Shown piece after piece: positions 1 through 7,478 of a stretch of DNA of 19,402 nucleotides (position 1 is the stretch's first letter; the number at the start of each line of letters is the position of its first letter). The notes beneath the pieces were generated by a model. That model did no database searches and had not been told where the DNA came from. It worked only from the letters and a program-made list of their open reading frames with translations. This DNA comes from Micropruina sp. (GTDB lineage: Bacteria > Actinomycetota > Actinomycetes > Propionibacteriales > Propionibacteriaceae), in NCBI GenBank assembly GCA_016711105.1, contig JADJTO010000031.1, forward strand, positions 1 through 19,402. The letters run 5' to 3'. A program made the position numbers and the translations under genes.

Positions 1-850
1 GAGTCGGTTTCGACCAAGTCCCCGACCTTCACCAGGACCCCACGTGCTGTCGTATCGTGCCACCCTCGACGTCCCCGTCGACACCGTCGCCCGCGTGTCC
101 CGCTGGATCCAAGCCCACCGCAAACGGATCGATACCCGGCCGTGGCAGCGGGCCGCGACGAGCTGGACCCAGGCGGTACTCGTGCTGCGCTGGCTGATCG
201 ACGACACCGACCCGCCCCTGCTCGCCCATGACGCCAAGGTCAGCCAGGCCACCGCCTACCGGTACCTGCACGAAGCGATCGACGTCATCGCCCAGCAGGC
301 ACCGGACCTGCACGAGGTCCTCGCGGCGGCGACTGGCCGGGTGGGCGTTCGTGGCCCTGGACGGCACCCTCATCGAATCGACCCGCAACACCGCCCACTC
401 CGAGCCGGACACGACCTGTGGTACTCCGGCAAGCACCACACCCACGGCGGGAACATCCAAGTCGTGACCGACCCGACCGGGTTCCCGGTCTGGACCTCCC
501 CGGTCGAGCCCGGCTCCACCCACGACATCACCTGCGCCCGCACCCACGCCTTCCCGGCCCTGTACCCGGCCGCCGCAGCCGGCCTGCCGACCCTGGCCGA
601 CAAGGGCTACACCGGCGCCGGTATCGGCATCCACGTCCCGGTCAAGGGCACCAACCTCGGCGTCGACAACCGCGCCCGCAACCTGCTCATCACCGCGCTC
701 CGCGCCCCGCCGAACGCGCCAACGCCCCGCTGAAGTCAGCTTCAAGCACTACGCCGCATCACTCCTGTGCCCATGGCGAATCGGCCAAATCACCGCCGCC
801 GCACTCGTCATCCTCACAATGCACAGAGGCCGCTGGTGAGAAAACCTCAC
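1..850 (+). mobile_element. IS5-family insertion sequence, degraded
   Basis: This element holds one frameshifted transposase (44-839) with little flanking sequence, as in compact IS5-family elements of about 0.85-0.9 kb. The left end appears to lie at or just before base 1, where GGTTTCGACC occurs. The sequence just after the transposase stop reads, on the opposite strand, GTGAGGTTTTCTCACC. The two ends look only loosely like an inverted repeat, so both boundaries are approximate and no target duplication can be tested. The element sits directly upstream of a short-chain dehydrogenase gene and may have displaced its promoter. Confidence 0.6.
44..839 (+). pseudogene. IS5-family transposase (DDE), frameshifted
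   Basis: The protein would be a DDE transposase of the IS5 group with an N-terminal helix-turn-helix (VSQATAYRYLHEAID) and a DDE_Tnp_4-type catalytic core. The reading begins at GTG 44 in frame 2. The first catalytic Asp region (FVALDGTLIEST) is only in frame 3 (about 340-400). The reading returns to frame 2 for DLWYSGKHH and the second Asp (TLADKGYTGAG). It then moves to frame 1 around 700 (ERANAPLKS) and to frame 3 from 738, where SFKHYAAS leads to RIGQITAAALVIL and the TGA at 837-839. All domains of a complete transposase of about 265 residues are therefore present but need at least three to four frame changes. No functional enzyme is expected unless the indels are sequencing errors. Confidence 0.85.
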
Positions 851-874
851 TAGATGGGCAGCATCGGAAGGAAT

Positions 875-879
875 GGAGG
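875..879 (+). promoter_or_regulatory. Shine-Dalgarno of the SDR gene
   Basis: GGAGG lies seven bases before GTG 887. This supports GTG 887 rather than the in-frame ATG at 854, whose upstream sequence lies in the IS5 right end and has no ribosome binding site. Confidence 0.6.
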
Positions 880-886
880 TCATGAG

Positions 887-1820
887 GTGAGCAAGGTCAT
901 TGTGGTCATCGGAGCCGGGTCGATCGGGCAGGCCATCGCCCGCCGGATCGGCGCGGGCAAGCATGTCCTGCTGGCAGACCTGCGGCAGGAGAACGCCGAC
1001 GCCGCAGCGAAGGTGCTCGCCGACGCCGGCTTCGAGACCAGCACCACCGTTGTGGACGTCTCCTCGCGCGAGTCTGGGCCCGCGCTGGTGGAAGCCGCCA
1101 CCGGTCTGGGGAGGTCACCGGCGTGATCCACGCCGCGGACGTCTCGGCTAGCCAGGCCTCCGTCGAGCAGATCCTCCACGTCGACCTGTATGGCACTGCC
1201 CTCGTGCTGCACGAGTTCGGCGCCGTGATCGCGGCAGGCGGCGCCGGCGTGGTCATCGCGTCCCAGTCCGGGCCCAGGCTGCGCGCACTCACCCTCGAGC
1301 AGGATCAGGCCCTCGCGACCACACCGGTCGAGGAGCTGCTGGCGCTGCCGATGCTCCAGCCCGATCAATTCGGGACGCTCTGCACGCGTACCAAGTATCC
1401 AAGGCGCGCCAACGTGCTGCGTGTGCAGGCCGAAGCGGTGAGGTGGGGCGAACGAGGGGCCCGTGTGAACGCCATCAGCCCCGGCATCATCATCACCCCG
1501 CTGGCCCGCGACGAGCTCAACGGTGCCAATGGCGCCGGATACAAGCCAATGATCGAGCTCAGCCCCCGCCGAAGCGCCGCTGGCACCCCGACGAGGCCGG
1601 CACCGTCGGCGAACTGCTGATGACCGACCAGGGCGCATTCATCACCGGCAGCGACATCCTGATGGACGGCGGCAGCACCACCTCTCACTTCTACGATCCC
1701 CTCGCTGGCCAGCTCCCACCCCCGAAGGACGCGCCAACGGATGAGGACGCCACCGCGGCCGGGCTGCGCTCGGCTCGGATGAGGCCGAAAAGTGCCCCAC
1801 TTCGTCAAGTAGCCGCGTAG
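887..1820 (+). pseudogene. Short-chain dehydrogenase/reductase, frameshifted
   Basis: This is a classical SDR, an NAD(P)-dependent oxidoreductase with a Rossmann fold; the substrate cannot be told. The protein starts at GTG 887 and shows the nucleotide-binding glycine motif GAGSIGQAIARR near its N-terminus. It continues in frame 2 to about 1108, where one G is missing from a G run (LG/EVTGVIHAADVS). It then runs in frame 1 to about 1371. The catalytic YxxxK (YQVSK, 1389-1403) is readable only in frame 3, between a lost base near 1372 and an extra G at 1404. Frame 1 resumes with ANVLRVQAEAVRWGERG and AISPGIIITPL. A last shift near 1570 leads to DEAGTVGELL and the C-terminal DILMDGG in frame 3. 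The stop at 1818-1820 lies inside a dispersed repeat, so the last 40 or so residues may be a read-through extension. It converges on the LuxR-type gene. Confidence 0.85.
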
Positions 1821-1855
1821 CGCGCTGGTTGGTGGGAGCAGCGTCGATCCGCCCA
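1811..1855. repeat. Dispersed intergenic repeat, copy 1
   Basis: A segment of about 45 bp starting AGCCGCGTAGCG and ending GATCCGCCCA is repeated at 9522-9564 with a few substitutions and a small indel. Similarity extends a few bases upstream (CGTCA). Both copies lie next to decayed genes. Its nature is unknown; no transposase is attached. Confidence 0.6.
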
Positions 1856-1874
1856 GTAGGCAGCGGCTGCTCCC
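1834..1874. terminator. Hairpin between convergent genes
   Basis: GGGAGCAGC (1834-1842) is perfectly complementary to GCTGCTCCC (1866-1874), giving a 9-bp GC-rich stem. The 23-base loop can form a small inner GCC/GGC stem. It lies between the convergent SDR (+) and LuxR-type (-) genes and could terminate both. There is no U tract, which is common for actinobacterial terminators. Confidence 0.5.
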
Positions 1875-1952
1875 GAGCCTAGGGAGCTCAGGACTGAGCC
1901 GGATGAACGACGCCCGGGGCGCGACCGAGCCCGCGATCGATCACGAAACTCA

Positions 1953-3603
1953 TCACATGATGCCGGCGTTGAGGATGCCGTTCCTGACTCCAGCCGCCAC
2001 AGCGGCAGTGCGGGACTGGACATCGAGCTTTCGAAGGATGTTGCTGACGTGCCGGTGCACCGTCCGTTCACTCAAGTAGAGCTCGGCTGCGATCTGCGCG
2101 TTGGTCCTGCCGACGGCAACGAGCCGCAGAACCTCGACCTCACGCGGGCTAAGACCGTGGGAGGGAGACGAGCTGGAGAAGCTCGCTAACTCGCTGCCGA
2201 TCGGGATTCGCTCCGACGCGCTCGAACACTGCCTTCGCCGATTCGCTCTCCAGCACCGCGCCATCCTCGTCGCCCAGCGCCCGGCACGCTTGACCGATGA
2301 GCACCTGAGCGGTGGCAACCGGGTACGCCGCGTCGTACCTGGCCCAGCAGCGTGAAGCCTGCCGCAGAAGCGGAAGCGCCGCGGGCCGGATCGCCTTCGG
2401 CCAACAAGACCGCGCCCCGAGACGACGCCACATCGGCGGCGACAGTCTCGGTGTCGTAGACCCGGGCGAGCTGCTCCAACTCGGCGGCCAATTCACGCGC
2501 CGCGTCGAGGTCATGGGCGGCCAGCAGGATCGTGACAGCGGCAGGAAGCAGGTCCAGGCGTTGCAGGTTCCCCCGTCCCTCGGCCAGTGCTCTGCGGATT
2601 CCGGTCACCGCAGCGTCGACCTCACCTTGGGACAGCCGCAGCAGTGCGAGGCCGGGTTGGGTTGGCTCGCCCAGCTCTGCGGCGCGCCGATAGGCATGCT
2701 CGGCCTCGGGGTTGCCGAGCAACCGATGCATCTCAGCGAGCTGGTAGTAGGCATGGCCGCAGACGAGCTGGCCGAAATCCCCGTCGAGGTCCTCGCATAC
2801 GACCCTCACTTCGTTGACCGCATCCGACCAGTCACCCAGTAGGCACATGAGCCGGGATCGGTAGATGCGGCAGTTGCCGTAGTAGGCCCCGCCTAGGAAT
2901 GGCGACGAGTCGAGCCAGGCGGCCATCGCCCTGGTCCATTCGCGGACGCGTCCCACCTCGCGGGCCTGATGGCAGGTCGCGATCGCCGCGCAGTAGAGCA
3001 TGGTCCGCGTCCGCGGGGAGACCTCGCCATCGATCACGGCCACCATCGCCTCGTCAAGACATCGCAGCCCGTCCTGCAGCCGCCCGTGATCGAGAAGCGC
3101 TCGCCCCCGCAGCGTGCTTGCCCAACCGTAGAGGTCCGGCTGACCCCCACGCGAGGCCGCCTCGGCGACGTCGGACAACAACTCGGCAGCGCGGGCTGGT
3201 TCTCCATGGCCGATCAGCACACGCGCCTTGGGGAGCAGCAACCACCGCGCCTCAGCCGGCTCCGGGCCATCCTGCGGGACGAGTCGCCGCGCCCTCTCCG
3301 CCCACCCGCGGCCCGGGCGAACTCGTTGTTGATGGCAAGCGCCTGCCACAGCCAGAAGCCGATCTGCATGGCGCGGCCGTGCGCGCCGCTCGCAAGGCGG
3401 ACTTCGAAGGCCCGCCGCAGTACCTCGACGGGCTGTTCGCCTCGGCCAGACACCTGGGCGGCCTCGCCCCACAGCTCCAGGTCGTCCACACCGAGCTGAC
3501 GTTCGGCGTCGGCGTCAGCGAACTCGGCGCAAGCCTCCGGCCAGCGCGACGATCCATGCAGCTCTCGTGCATGGACCAACCGATCCGCGCTTTCCGGCTG
3601 CAC
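1953..3603 (-). pseudogene. TPR-LuxR family transcriptional regulator, frameshifted
   Basis: This is a transcriptional regulator of about 550 residues with an alpha-helical TPR-like sensor region and a C-terminal LuxR/FixJ helix-turn-helix. It starts at GTG 3603; no other start exists before an upstream in-frame TAA. The N-terminal part (WPEACAEFADADAERQLG) runs to about 3305, where a single-base shift leads to WAERARRLVPQDGPEPAEA and the long central TPR region. A second shift near 2385 gives ALPLLRQASRCWARYDAAY. A third near 2165 restores the DNA-binding domain: GLSPREVEVLRLVAVG, then NAQIAAELYLSERTVHRHV and NILRKLDVQSR. The order and length match intact family members, so the gene was recently functional or the shifts are errors. 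It is divergent from the ABM-like gene at 3759, a likely target. The N-terminal region resembles the TPR protein at 10484. Confidence 0.85.
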
Positions 3604-3747
3604 CTCGCCAGCATCTCGCAGTCTGCCGCCGTTGGGTAGTTATGCCCATCGCCGAGGTAGCGCCATTTGGCCCGGCTTGCCGATGCCGGTCTGGGTGCTC
3701 TCGCGGCAGCCTCGGATCAGTCACTTCGACCAGCGGAGTGGAGACTC

Positions 3748-3754
3748 AAGGAGA
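3748..3754 (+). promoter_or_regulatory. Shine-Dalgarno of the ABM-like gene
   Basis: AAGGAGA ends four bases before ATG 3759 and fixes this start within a reading frame that is open further upstream. Confidence 0.6.
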
Positions 3755-3758
3755 AGTC

Positions 3759-4007
3759 ATGACCAGCCCGTTCATCTTCATCGGAACCTATGAGTTCCAG
3801 CCTGGCAGAGCCGAGGACTTCAAGACCTACTGGAAGGAGTTCTGGACGACGGTGGTCGAACCGCAGGAGCCACGGCTGCTCGCCTTCAACGCGTACGTCG
3901 ACGCGGACAACAAGCGCGTCACCGTCGTCCAGATCCACCCCGACGCCGAGTCGATGGCGTTCCACATGTCCATCATCACCGAGCATGTGGCGAAGGCACG
4001 GCGGTGA
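3759..4007 (+). CDS. Small ABM-like (dimeric alpha/beta barrel) protein, C-terminus frameshifted
   Basis: The 82-residue reading frame begins at ATG 3759. It looks like one subunit of a ferredoxin-like alpha/beta barrel of the antibiotic-biosynthesis-monooxygenase type: FIFIGTYEFQPG as first strand, then RLLAFNAYV, VTVVQIHPDAESMAFHM and a helix ending TEHVAK. The substrate is unknown. The stop at 4005-4007 looks premature. Removing one G near 3998 continues as HGGELLEPGGDHQVYGIPGP and ELLAALKADEG, the expected C-terminal strand and helix. In that frame no stop occurs until 4366-4368, inside the repeat array, so the natural end is lost or unclear. It is divergent from the TPR-LuxR gene (155 bp gap), a usual layout for a regulator and its target. 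Confidence 0.65.
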   Translation: MTSPFIFIGTYEFQPGRAEDFKTYWKEFWTTVVEPQEPRLLAFNAYVDADNKRVTVVQIHPDAESMAFHMSIITEHVAKARR

Positions 4008-4231
4008 GCTCCTAGAACCGGGCGGCGACCACCAGGTCTACGGCATTCCGGGACCTGAGCTGCTGGCAGCCCTGAAGGCAGATGAAGGGCTCGGAGGACA
4101 CGGGAGCAGAGTGGGTCCCGATCGGCGGTTTCTCCCGGATGGGCTGACCGACTCCTCGTCCCACCCCCGCTACTCGTCCGCACCCGGTACGTCTACTGCC
4201 GGCTGTCGGCGTCCTTACGATCCGCGTCGTA

Positions 4232-4350
4232 CCGCCGCGTGTAGCCTGCCGGCCCGCGGCCGTGTCCTTCCGCCGCGTATAGCCTGCCGGCCCGCGGCCG
4301 TGTCCTTCCCGCCGCGTATAGCCTGCCGCGACGCCGGGGCGTGTCCTTCC
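4232..4350. repeat. Tandem 38-39 bp palindromic (REP-like) repeats
   Basis: Two nearly identical units start at 4232 and 4270 (38 bp), and a third, diverged unit starts at 4309. Each begins CCGCCGCGTRTAGCCTGCC. The first two contain CGGCC-CGC-GGCCG, a five-base-pair hairpin, and end in TGTCCTT. Decayed traces may exist upstream (about 4190-4230) and downstream (4349). A further copy lies at 7432-7478. There are no unique spacers between units, so this is not a CRISPR array. Confidence 0.75.
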
Positions 4351-4410
4351 AGCCGCGATCGGACCTGACGCAAGACTGGGCCGATCATGGCTGGCTTTGG
4401 CTAACGGCGA

Positions 4411-4419
4411 CTAACGGCC
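4411..4419. repeat. Left target-site duplication of the IS256 element
   Basis: CTAACGGCC immediately before the left inverted repeat is repeated exactly at 5878-5886, immediately after the right inverted repeat. A 9-bp duplication is in the range known for IS256-family transposition (8-9 bp). Confidence 0.9.
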
Positions 4420-4446
4420 GAGCAATAGTCAAGAGTTGTGGATCGG
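4420..4446. repeat. Left terminal inverted repeat of the IS256 element
   Basis: It starts GAGCAAT and contains TTGTGGATCGG. It pairs with the sequence at 5851-5877 in inverted orientation at about 20 of 27 positions. Confidence 0.88.
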
Positions 4447-4450
4447 CGTG

Positions 4451-5742
4451 TCATGCGACTTGCTGACCACCTCCGATCTCCTCGGCTGGGTTGTCGGGTC
4501 GCTCGACGAGTTGCCTTCTCGAAGGTGGCGCCGGCGCGGACCAACGCGACGAGGTGGGGCGCGTTGACGGCACGCCAGCGGGCCTGTGCGGATTCGATGA
4601 CTTGAAGGCCATGGCCACTCCGGCGGCCCTGGAGCCGGGGCCTTTGGTGACCCGCTGCCGCAGGCGCACGGTGGCGAACGTGGACTCGATCGGGTTGGTG
4701 GTGCGCAGGTGGATCCAGTGCTCGGCGGGGTAGTCAGAACGCCAGCAGCACGTCCAGGTGCTCGGTGATCTTCGCCGTTGCCTTGGGCCACTTGGCGCCG
4801 TAGCCGCCTCGAACGCCGTGGCGGCCTTGCGGGCGTGGTCCTTGTCCTCGGCCTGGTAGATCTCCGCGAGAACGGCCTTCGCCCAGGGTGCGCCGACTTG
4901 GGCAGTGCGGCAGGACATTCGCCTGGACGTGGAACCAACACCTTGCTCCTCGGTGTCCGGGAACACCTCGCGCAGCGCCTTCCAGAACCCCAGCGCCCCG
5001 TCACCCACGGCCAGGACCGGGGCGCGCATGCCGCGGCGTTTGCGGTCGCGCAGCAGGTCGGCCCCCGACTCCGGACGACTCGCGGAACCCGTCGGACAGC
5101 GCGATCAGCTCCTTGTGCCGTCGGCGCGTACACCGATCATCACCAGCAGGCACACCTTGTCCTGCTCCAGGCGGACCTTCACGTGGATGCCGTCGACCCA
5201 GCAGTAGACGTAGTCGCTGCCCTGTAGCGGCCCGGTTCGCGAACGCGGCGGCGTCGTCTTGCCACTGCGCGGTCAGCCGGGTGACCGTCGCCGCAGGACA
5301 GGCCCGCTGCCGAGCCCGGAACTGCTCCAACGCCGGCACGGAAGTCCCCGACGACAGCCCGTGCAGGTACAGCAGCGGCAGCACCTCGGCGACCTGTGGG
5401 GACTTGCGGGCCACGCCGGCAGGATCGCCGAGGAGAACCAGTCCGCTCGCCGCTGACCTCGTCGACGCGCTTGTCGTTGACCCGCGGCGCCCGTACCGGC
5501 ACCGCACCCGCGGCCGTGGCCACCTCCCGCGCAGCGTGGTAGCCATTGCGCACCACCAGCCGATGCCCCGCCTCGTCGACCTCGTGCGCGTTGGCCTGGA
5601 TGTAGGCGGCCACCTCGGCCTGCAACGCCGCCGCAAGCATCGCCCGCGCCCCGTCGCGGACCAGCTCATCCAGCAGCGACCCACCCACCGCCGCCGGGGC
5701 ATGCTTATTGGACTCGCTCTCCTGCTGCACTACCGTGAGCAC
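4451..5742 (-). pseudogene. IS256-family (mutator-type) transposase, multiply frameshifted
   Basis: A DDE transposase of the IS256 family starts at GTG 5742, preceded by GGGAAGG. The N-terminal part (SLLDELVRDGARAMLAAALQ, then EVAAYIQANAHEVDE) is in one frame to about 5450. The next part (KSPQVAEVLPLLYLHGLSSG, LTAQWQDDAAAFANR) is in a second frame. The first catalytic Asp (WVDGIHVKV) and KELIALSDGFRESS need further shifts. The second Asp (VLAVGDGALGFW) and the C-terminal PAEHWIHLRTTNPIESTFAT and VRLRQRVTKGPGSRAAGVAM are in the frame that ends at TGA 4451. At least five frame changes are needed to read about 420 residues. All conserved blocks remain, so decay is recent or the indels are technical. 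Confidence 0.9.
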
Positions 5743-5850
5743 AGGCGTACCTTCCCGAACCAGCGCGCCAACGCCGGCCCTTGATCAGATTCGTTTGGTA
5801 CCTCAGATCATCCTCGGGAAGGTGCGCTCCTTCACGTCACCCGGCCGAGG

Positions 5851-5877
5851 GCCATCCACAGGTTCTGATCATTGCTC
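5851..5877. repeat. Right terminal inverted repeat of the IS256 element
   Basis: It reads outward to ATTGCTC at 5871-5877 and is the inverted partner of 4420-4446. Confidence 0.88.
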
Positions 5878-5886
5878 CTAACGGCC
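5878..5886. repeat. Right target-site duplication of the IS256 element
   Basis: CTAACGGCC is identical to 4411-4419. Its first three bases are the complement of the TAG stop codon of the glycosylase gene. Confidence 0.9.
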
Positions 5887-6396
5887 GGCATACGCGCGGT
5901 CCGCGAGGTCGGTCCACCAGCGGAGCTTCTCCTCGTAACGCATGGCCGCGTGGGCACCACTGCTACTCGGCAGCACAAATACACGGCTCTCGCCTAACCG
6001 CCACGACTGCTCGCCCAGGCCTTCAGGTCGCGCCTTGTGGAGCCATCGAGCGGCGGCGGCGCGGGCCGCCGTCAGGCCGTTGAACGCGGCCCAACGCGGG
6101 CTAACGGCCTCTACGTGCGAGGCCACAGACCCGGCCTTGCTGTAATCCAGCCCTCGGTCATGGCTCTGGGCGACGTCCTTGACCAGATCCGTGATGCCGA
6201 TCCCCAGATCCGGGAGGGTTGCATCGTCCTCAGGGCGCAGAAGCTTTGGAGTGAAGTGAGCCTCGTACAGCAACTGCCAGAAGCGGTTGCCTCGCCCCGA
6301 GTAGTAGTGGCCACGCTCAGCCGAAGCGGTCGCGACCGCGGTACCGACGAACACCACGTCGAGACCCGGACGCAGGAGGTCGGCCAGGACGGTCAC
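5878..6396 (-). CDS. Mismatch-specific (Mug/TDG-like) uracil-DNA glycosylase family protein
   Basis: The 172-residue protein belongs to the uracil-DNA glycosylase superfamily, whose members excise damaged or mismatched bases. It starts at GTG 6396, sharing GTGA with the stop of the upstream nuclease-like gene, which suggests translational coupling. Motif 1 lies in VVFVGTAVATAS (residues 14-24), followed by HYYSGRGNRFWQLL. The helix after GITDLVKDVAQS and the C-terminal FVLPSSSGAHA (139-150) match the Mug layout (LPNPSG in E. coli Mug). The motif-1 Asn of E. coli Mug (GINPG) is absent; the sequence is GTAVA. Substrate range may therefore resemble other branches, such as the hypoxanthine-type glycosylases that also lack it. 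The stop codon sits inside the IS256 target duplication, yet the full reading frame is preserved. Confidence 0.85.
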   Translation of the reverse strand: MTVLADLLRPGLDVVFVGTAVATASAERGHYYSGRGNRFWQLLYEAHFTPKLLRPEDDATLPDLGIGITDLVKDVAQSHDRGLDYSKAGSVASHVEAVSPRWAAFNGLTAARAAAARWLHKARPEGLGEQSWRLGESRVFVLPSSSGAHAAMRYEEKLRWWTDLADRAYAGR

Positions 6397-6763
6397 GGCG
6401 TTCCAGTCTCTTCGGTTTGCACTCGCGTCACAGCGCCGCCCGCGCCGACGACGTACACGTCGATGCAGAGCAGGTCGCGCACGCGTCGCTGAACGCGGAG
6501 CGCCGCCCTTCGTGACGTCTCTGGCACGACCACCGCGTAGCGAGCCTCCGGGTCGGCCATGCGGTTGAGCAACTGCCCGTAGGCGGTGTTCATATCGAGC
6601 CCCGCGTCGGCAGTCCTGCCTTTGGCCTCAGCGACCAGGCGCTCGACTCCCTTGGTAGCGACCACGTCGATTGGCCCCGTGGGGGTCTTGACTTCACGTT
6701 GGATCTCCCAGCCGTTGGTTGACAGGTGAGCGCAGAACGCCTCAACGACCTCCTCTCGATCAT
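6393..6763 (-). pseudogene. PD-(D/E)XK nuclease-like protein, frameshift near the start
   Basis: The protein of about 120 residues looks like a minimal restriction-endonuclease-fold domain. GWEIQREVKTPTGPIDVV supplies the first acidic residue, and RLVAEAKGRT supplies the E-x-K pair. It continues with an AYGQLLNRM helix and the strand ARYAVVVPET. The domain frame is open from about 6776 but has no ATG, GTG or TTG before the internal GTG at 6665, which would cut off the active site. The expected start is ATG 6763, in an ATGA overlap with the upstream 59-aa gene and preceded by GGAAGAAG. It reads out of frame, so one base appears to be missing between 6763 and about 6745. The stop overlaps the glycosylase start. 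With its neighbours it forms a tightly coupled set, suggesting a joint role in DNA processing. Family assignment is from motifs only. Confidence 0.6.
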
Positions 6764-6939
6764 GTGTCTTCTTCCGTCATGTCGGCGATGACCCTGTTGA
6801 GGGCCGAGACTGCGTTGGACAGCCCTAGGTAACGCGGATTCGCGTTGGATTTGGGATCGCAGTGGCGGTCTCGGATGGTCCGAAGCCGCTCTTGGATCCG
6901 CTGCATCTCGCTGATGACTTCGGAGTAGTCATTGGCCAT
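6760..6939 (-). CDS. Small 59-aa hypothetical protein, first gene of the coupled cluster
   Basis: ATG 6939 to TGA 6760 encodes 59 residues. The N-terminal half (SEVISEMQRIQERLRTIRDR) is strongly helical and charged, with heptad-like spacing suggesting a short coiled coil. The middle has a basic NPRY turn (PKSNANPRYLGL), and the C-terminus is a second helix (SNAVSALNRVIADMTEED). I do not recognise the family. Its stop overlaps the ATG of the nuclease-like gene (ATGA), so it is probably co-translated with that gene and the glycosylase. A role as a small partner or assembly subunit is an inference from position only. Confidence 0.6.
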   Translation of the reverse strand: MANDYSEVISEMQRIQERLRTIRDRHCDPKSNANPRYLGLSNAVSALNRVIADMTEEDT

Positions 6940-6945
6940 ACGCCA

Positions 6946-7287
6946 TCAGACACCCGCCGGGGGGTGCTGTCGAGACCAAAGGCCGAGTAGCGGCGGATAG
7001 GGGGTGGCCGTTGCCCATCTTGGCCACGGGCCCACATCCCATTTCGGGAAGACACCCGACGCGAGCTCGTTCATGCTGCACCCATGCGCCTTGAAGGCTG
7101 GAACCATATACCGGAGGGCTTCGGAGCCACATTCGATCGTCGCTCGGCGCCTCTCTGGCTTCGTGTCCTGGTGACGACGCCGTTTCTGGACCGGTTCGGC
7201 TACGCGCTGCTTGTCCACCGTGGTCACGGACACCTCGCGCCTCACCCTAACGTTGTGCCCGACCCCCGCATAGTCGAAGGCTCGCAA
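6946..7287 (-). CDS. Hypothetical protein upstream of the glycosylase cluster (uncertain)
   Basis: This is an open frame of 113 codons ending six bases before the 59-aa gene. The middle part (KQRVAEPVQKRRRHQDTKPE, then MVPAFKAHGCSMNELASGVF) has a plausible protein composition. The start would be TTG 7287 without a clear ribosome binding site, and a GTG within VSVTTVDKQRV is an alternative. The last 30 residues are rich in Pro and Trp and may be out of frame. No family is recognised. Its immediate proximity to 6939 would fit the first gene of the same transcript, but it may be non-coding. Confidence 0.3.
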   Translation of the reverse strand: MRAFDYAGVGHNVRVRREVSVTTVDKQRVAEPVQKRRRHQDTKPERRRATIECGSEALRYMVPAFKAHGCSMNELASGVFPKWDVGPWPRWATATPYPPLLGLWSRQHPPAGV

Positions 7288-7431
7288 GGCTGGCTGGCAC
7301 GTGGATGTCGATAATGAGGCTGGTCGTCATTGACGCAGACGTTTGATGCGTGACCCGTGGGGGTGTGTAGGCCACGGGGCCCATGGACAGTGACGCGCCC
7401 CTGCCGCCAACGGTGTGAGGCGCGTCTCCAA

Positions 7432-7478
7432 CCGCCGCGTATAGCCTGCCGGCACGCGGGGCGTATCACTCCTTTTCA
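7432..7478. repeat. Isolated copy of the REP-like repeat
   Basis: CCGCCGCGTATAGCCTGCC followed by GGCACGCGGGGCGTATCAC matches the units at 4232-4350, with closest similarity to the third unit (GGGGCGT). Its right edge runs into the stop codon of the IS1380 transposase. It may mark the edge of that element or be a hairpin repeat next to which the element landed. Confidence 0.65.

Larger units (their letters stand above)
4420..5877 (-). mobile_element. IS256-family insertion sequence, complete boundaries
   Basis: The element is 1458 bp. The left end GAGCAATAGTCAAGAGTTGT... (4420-4446) and the reverse complement of the right end (5851-5877, GAGCAATGATCAGAACCTGT...) match at about 20 of 27 positions, including the outer GAGCAAT and the inner GTGGAT. 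A perfect 9-bp CTAACGGCC duplication flanks it. It carries one minus-strand mutator-type transposase (4451-5742). Insertion was at the stop codon of the glycosylase gene, so that gene remains intact. The intact duplication indicates simple transposition without later rearrangement. Confidence 0.92.

Noticed and set aside
854..1126. ATG 854 as the SDR start
   Set aside because: GTG 887 has a GGAGG at good distance and begins directly at the Rossmann strand; 854 lies at the IS5 edge.
1843..1860. tRNA T-arm-like GTCGATCC in the dispersed repeat
   Set aside because: No acceptor, D or anticodon arms could be formed around it; the resemblance is to a few bases only.
4232..4350. CRISPR-like array of 38-39 bp units
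   Set aside because: The units are directly adjacent without unique spacers and no cas genes are nearby.
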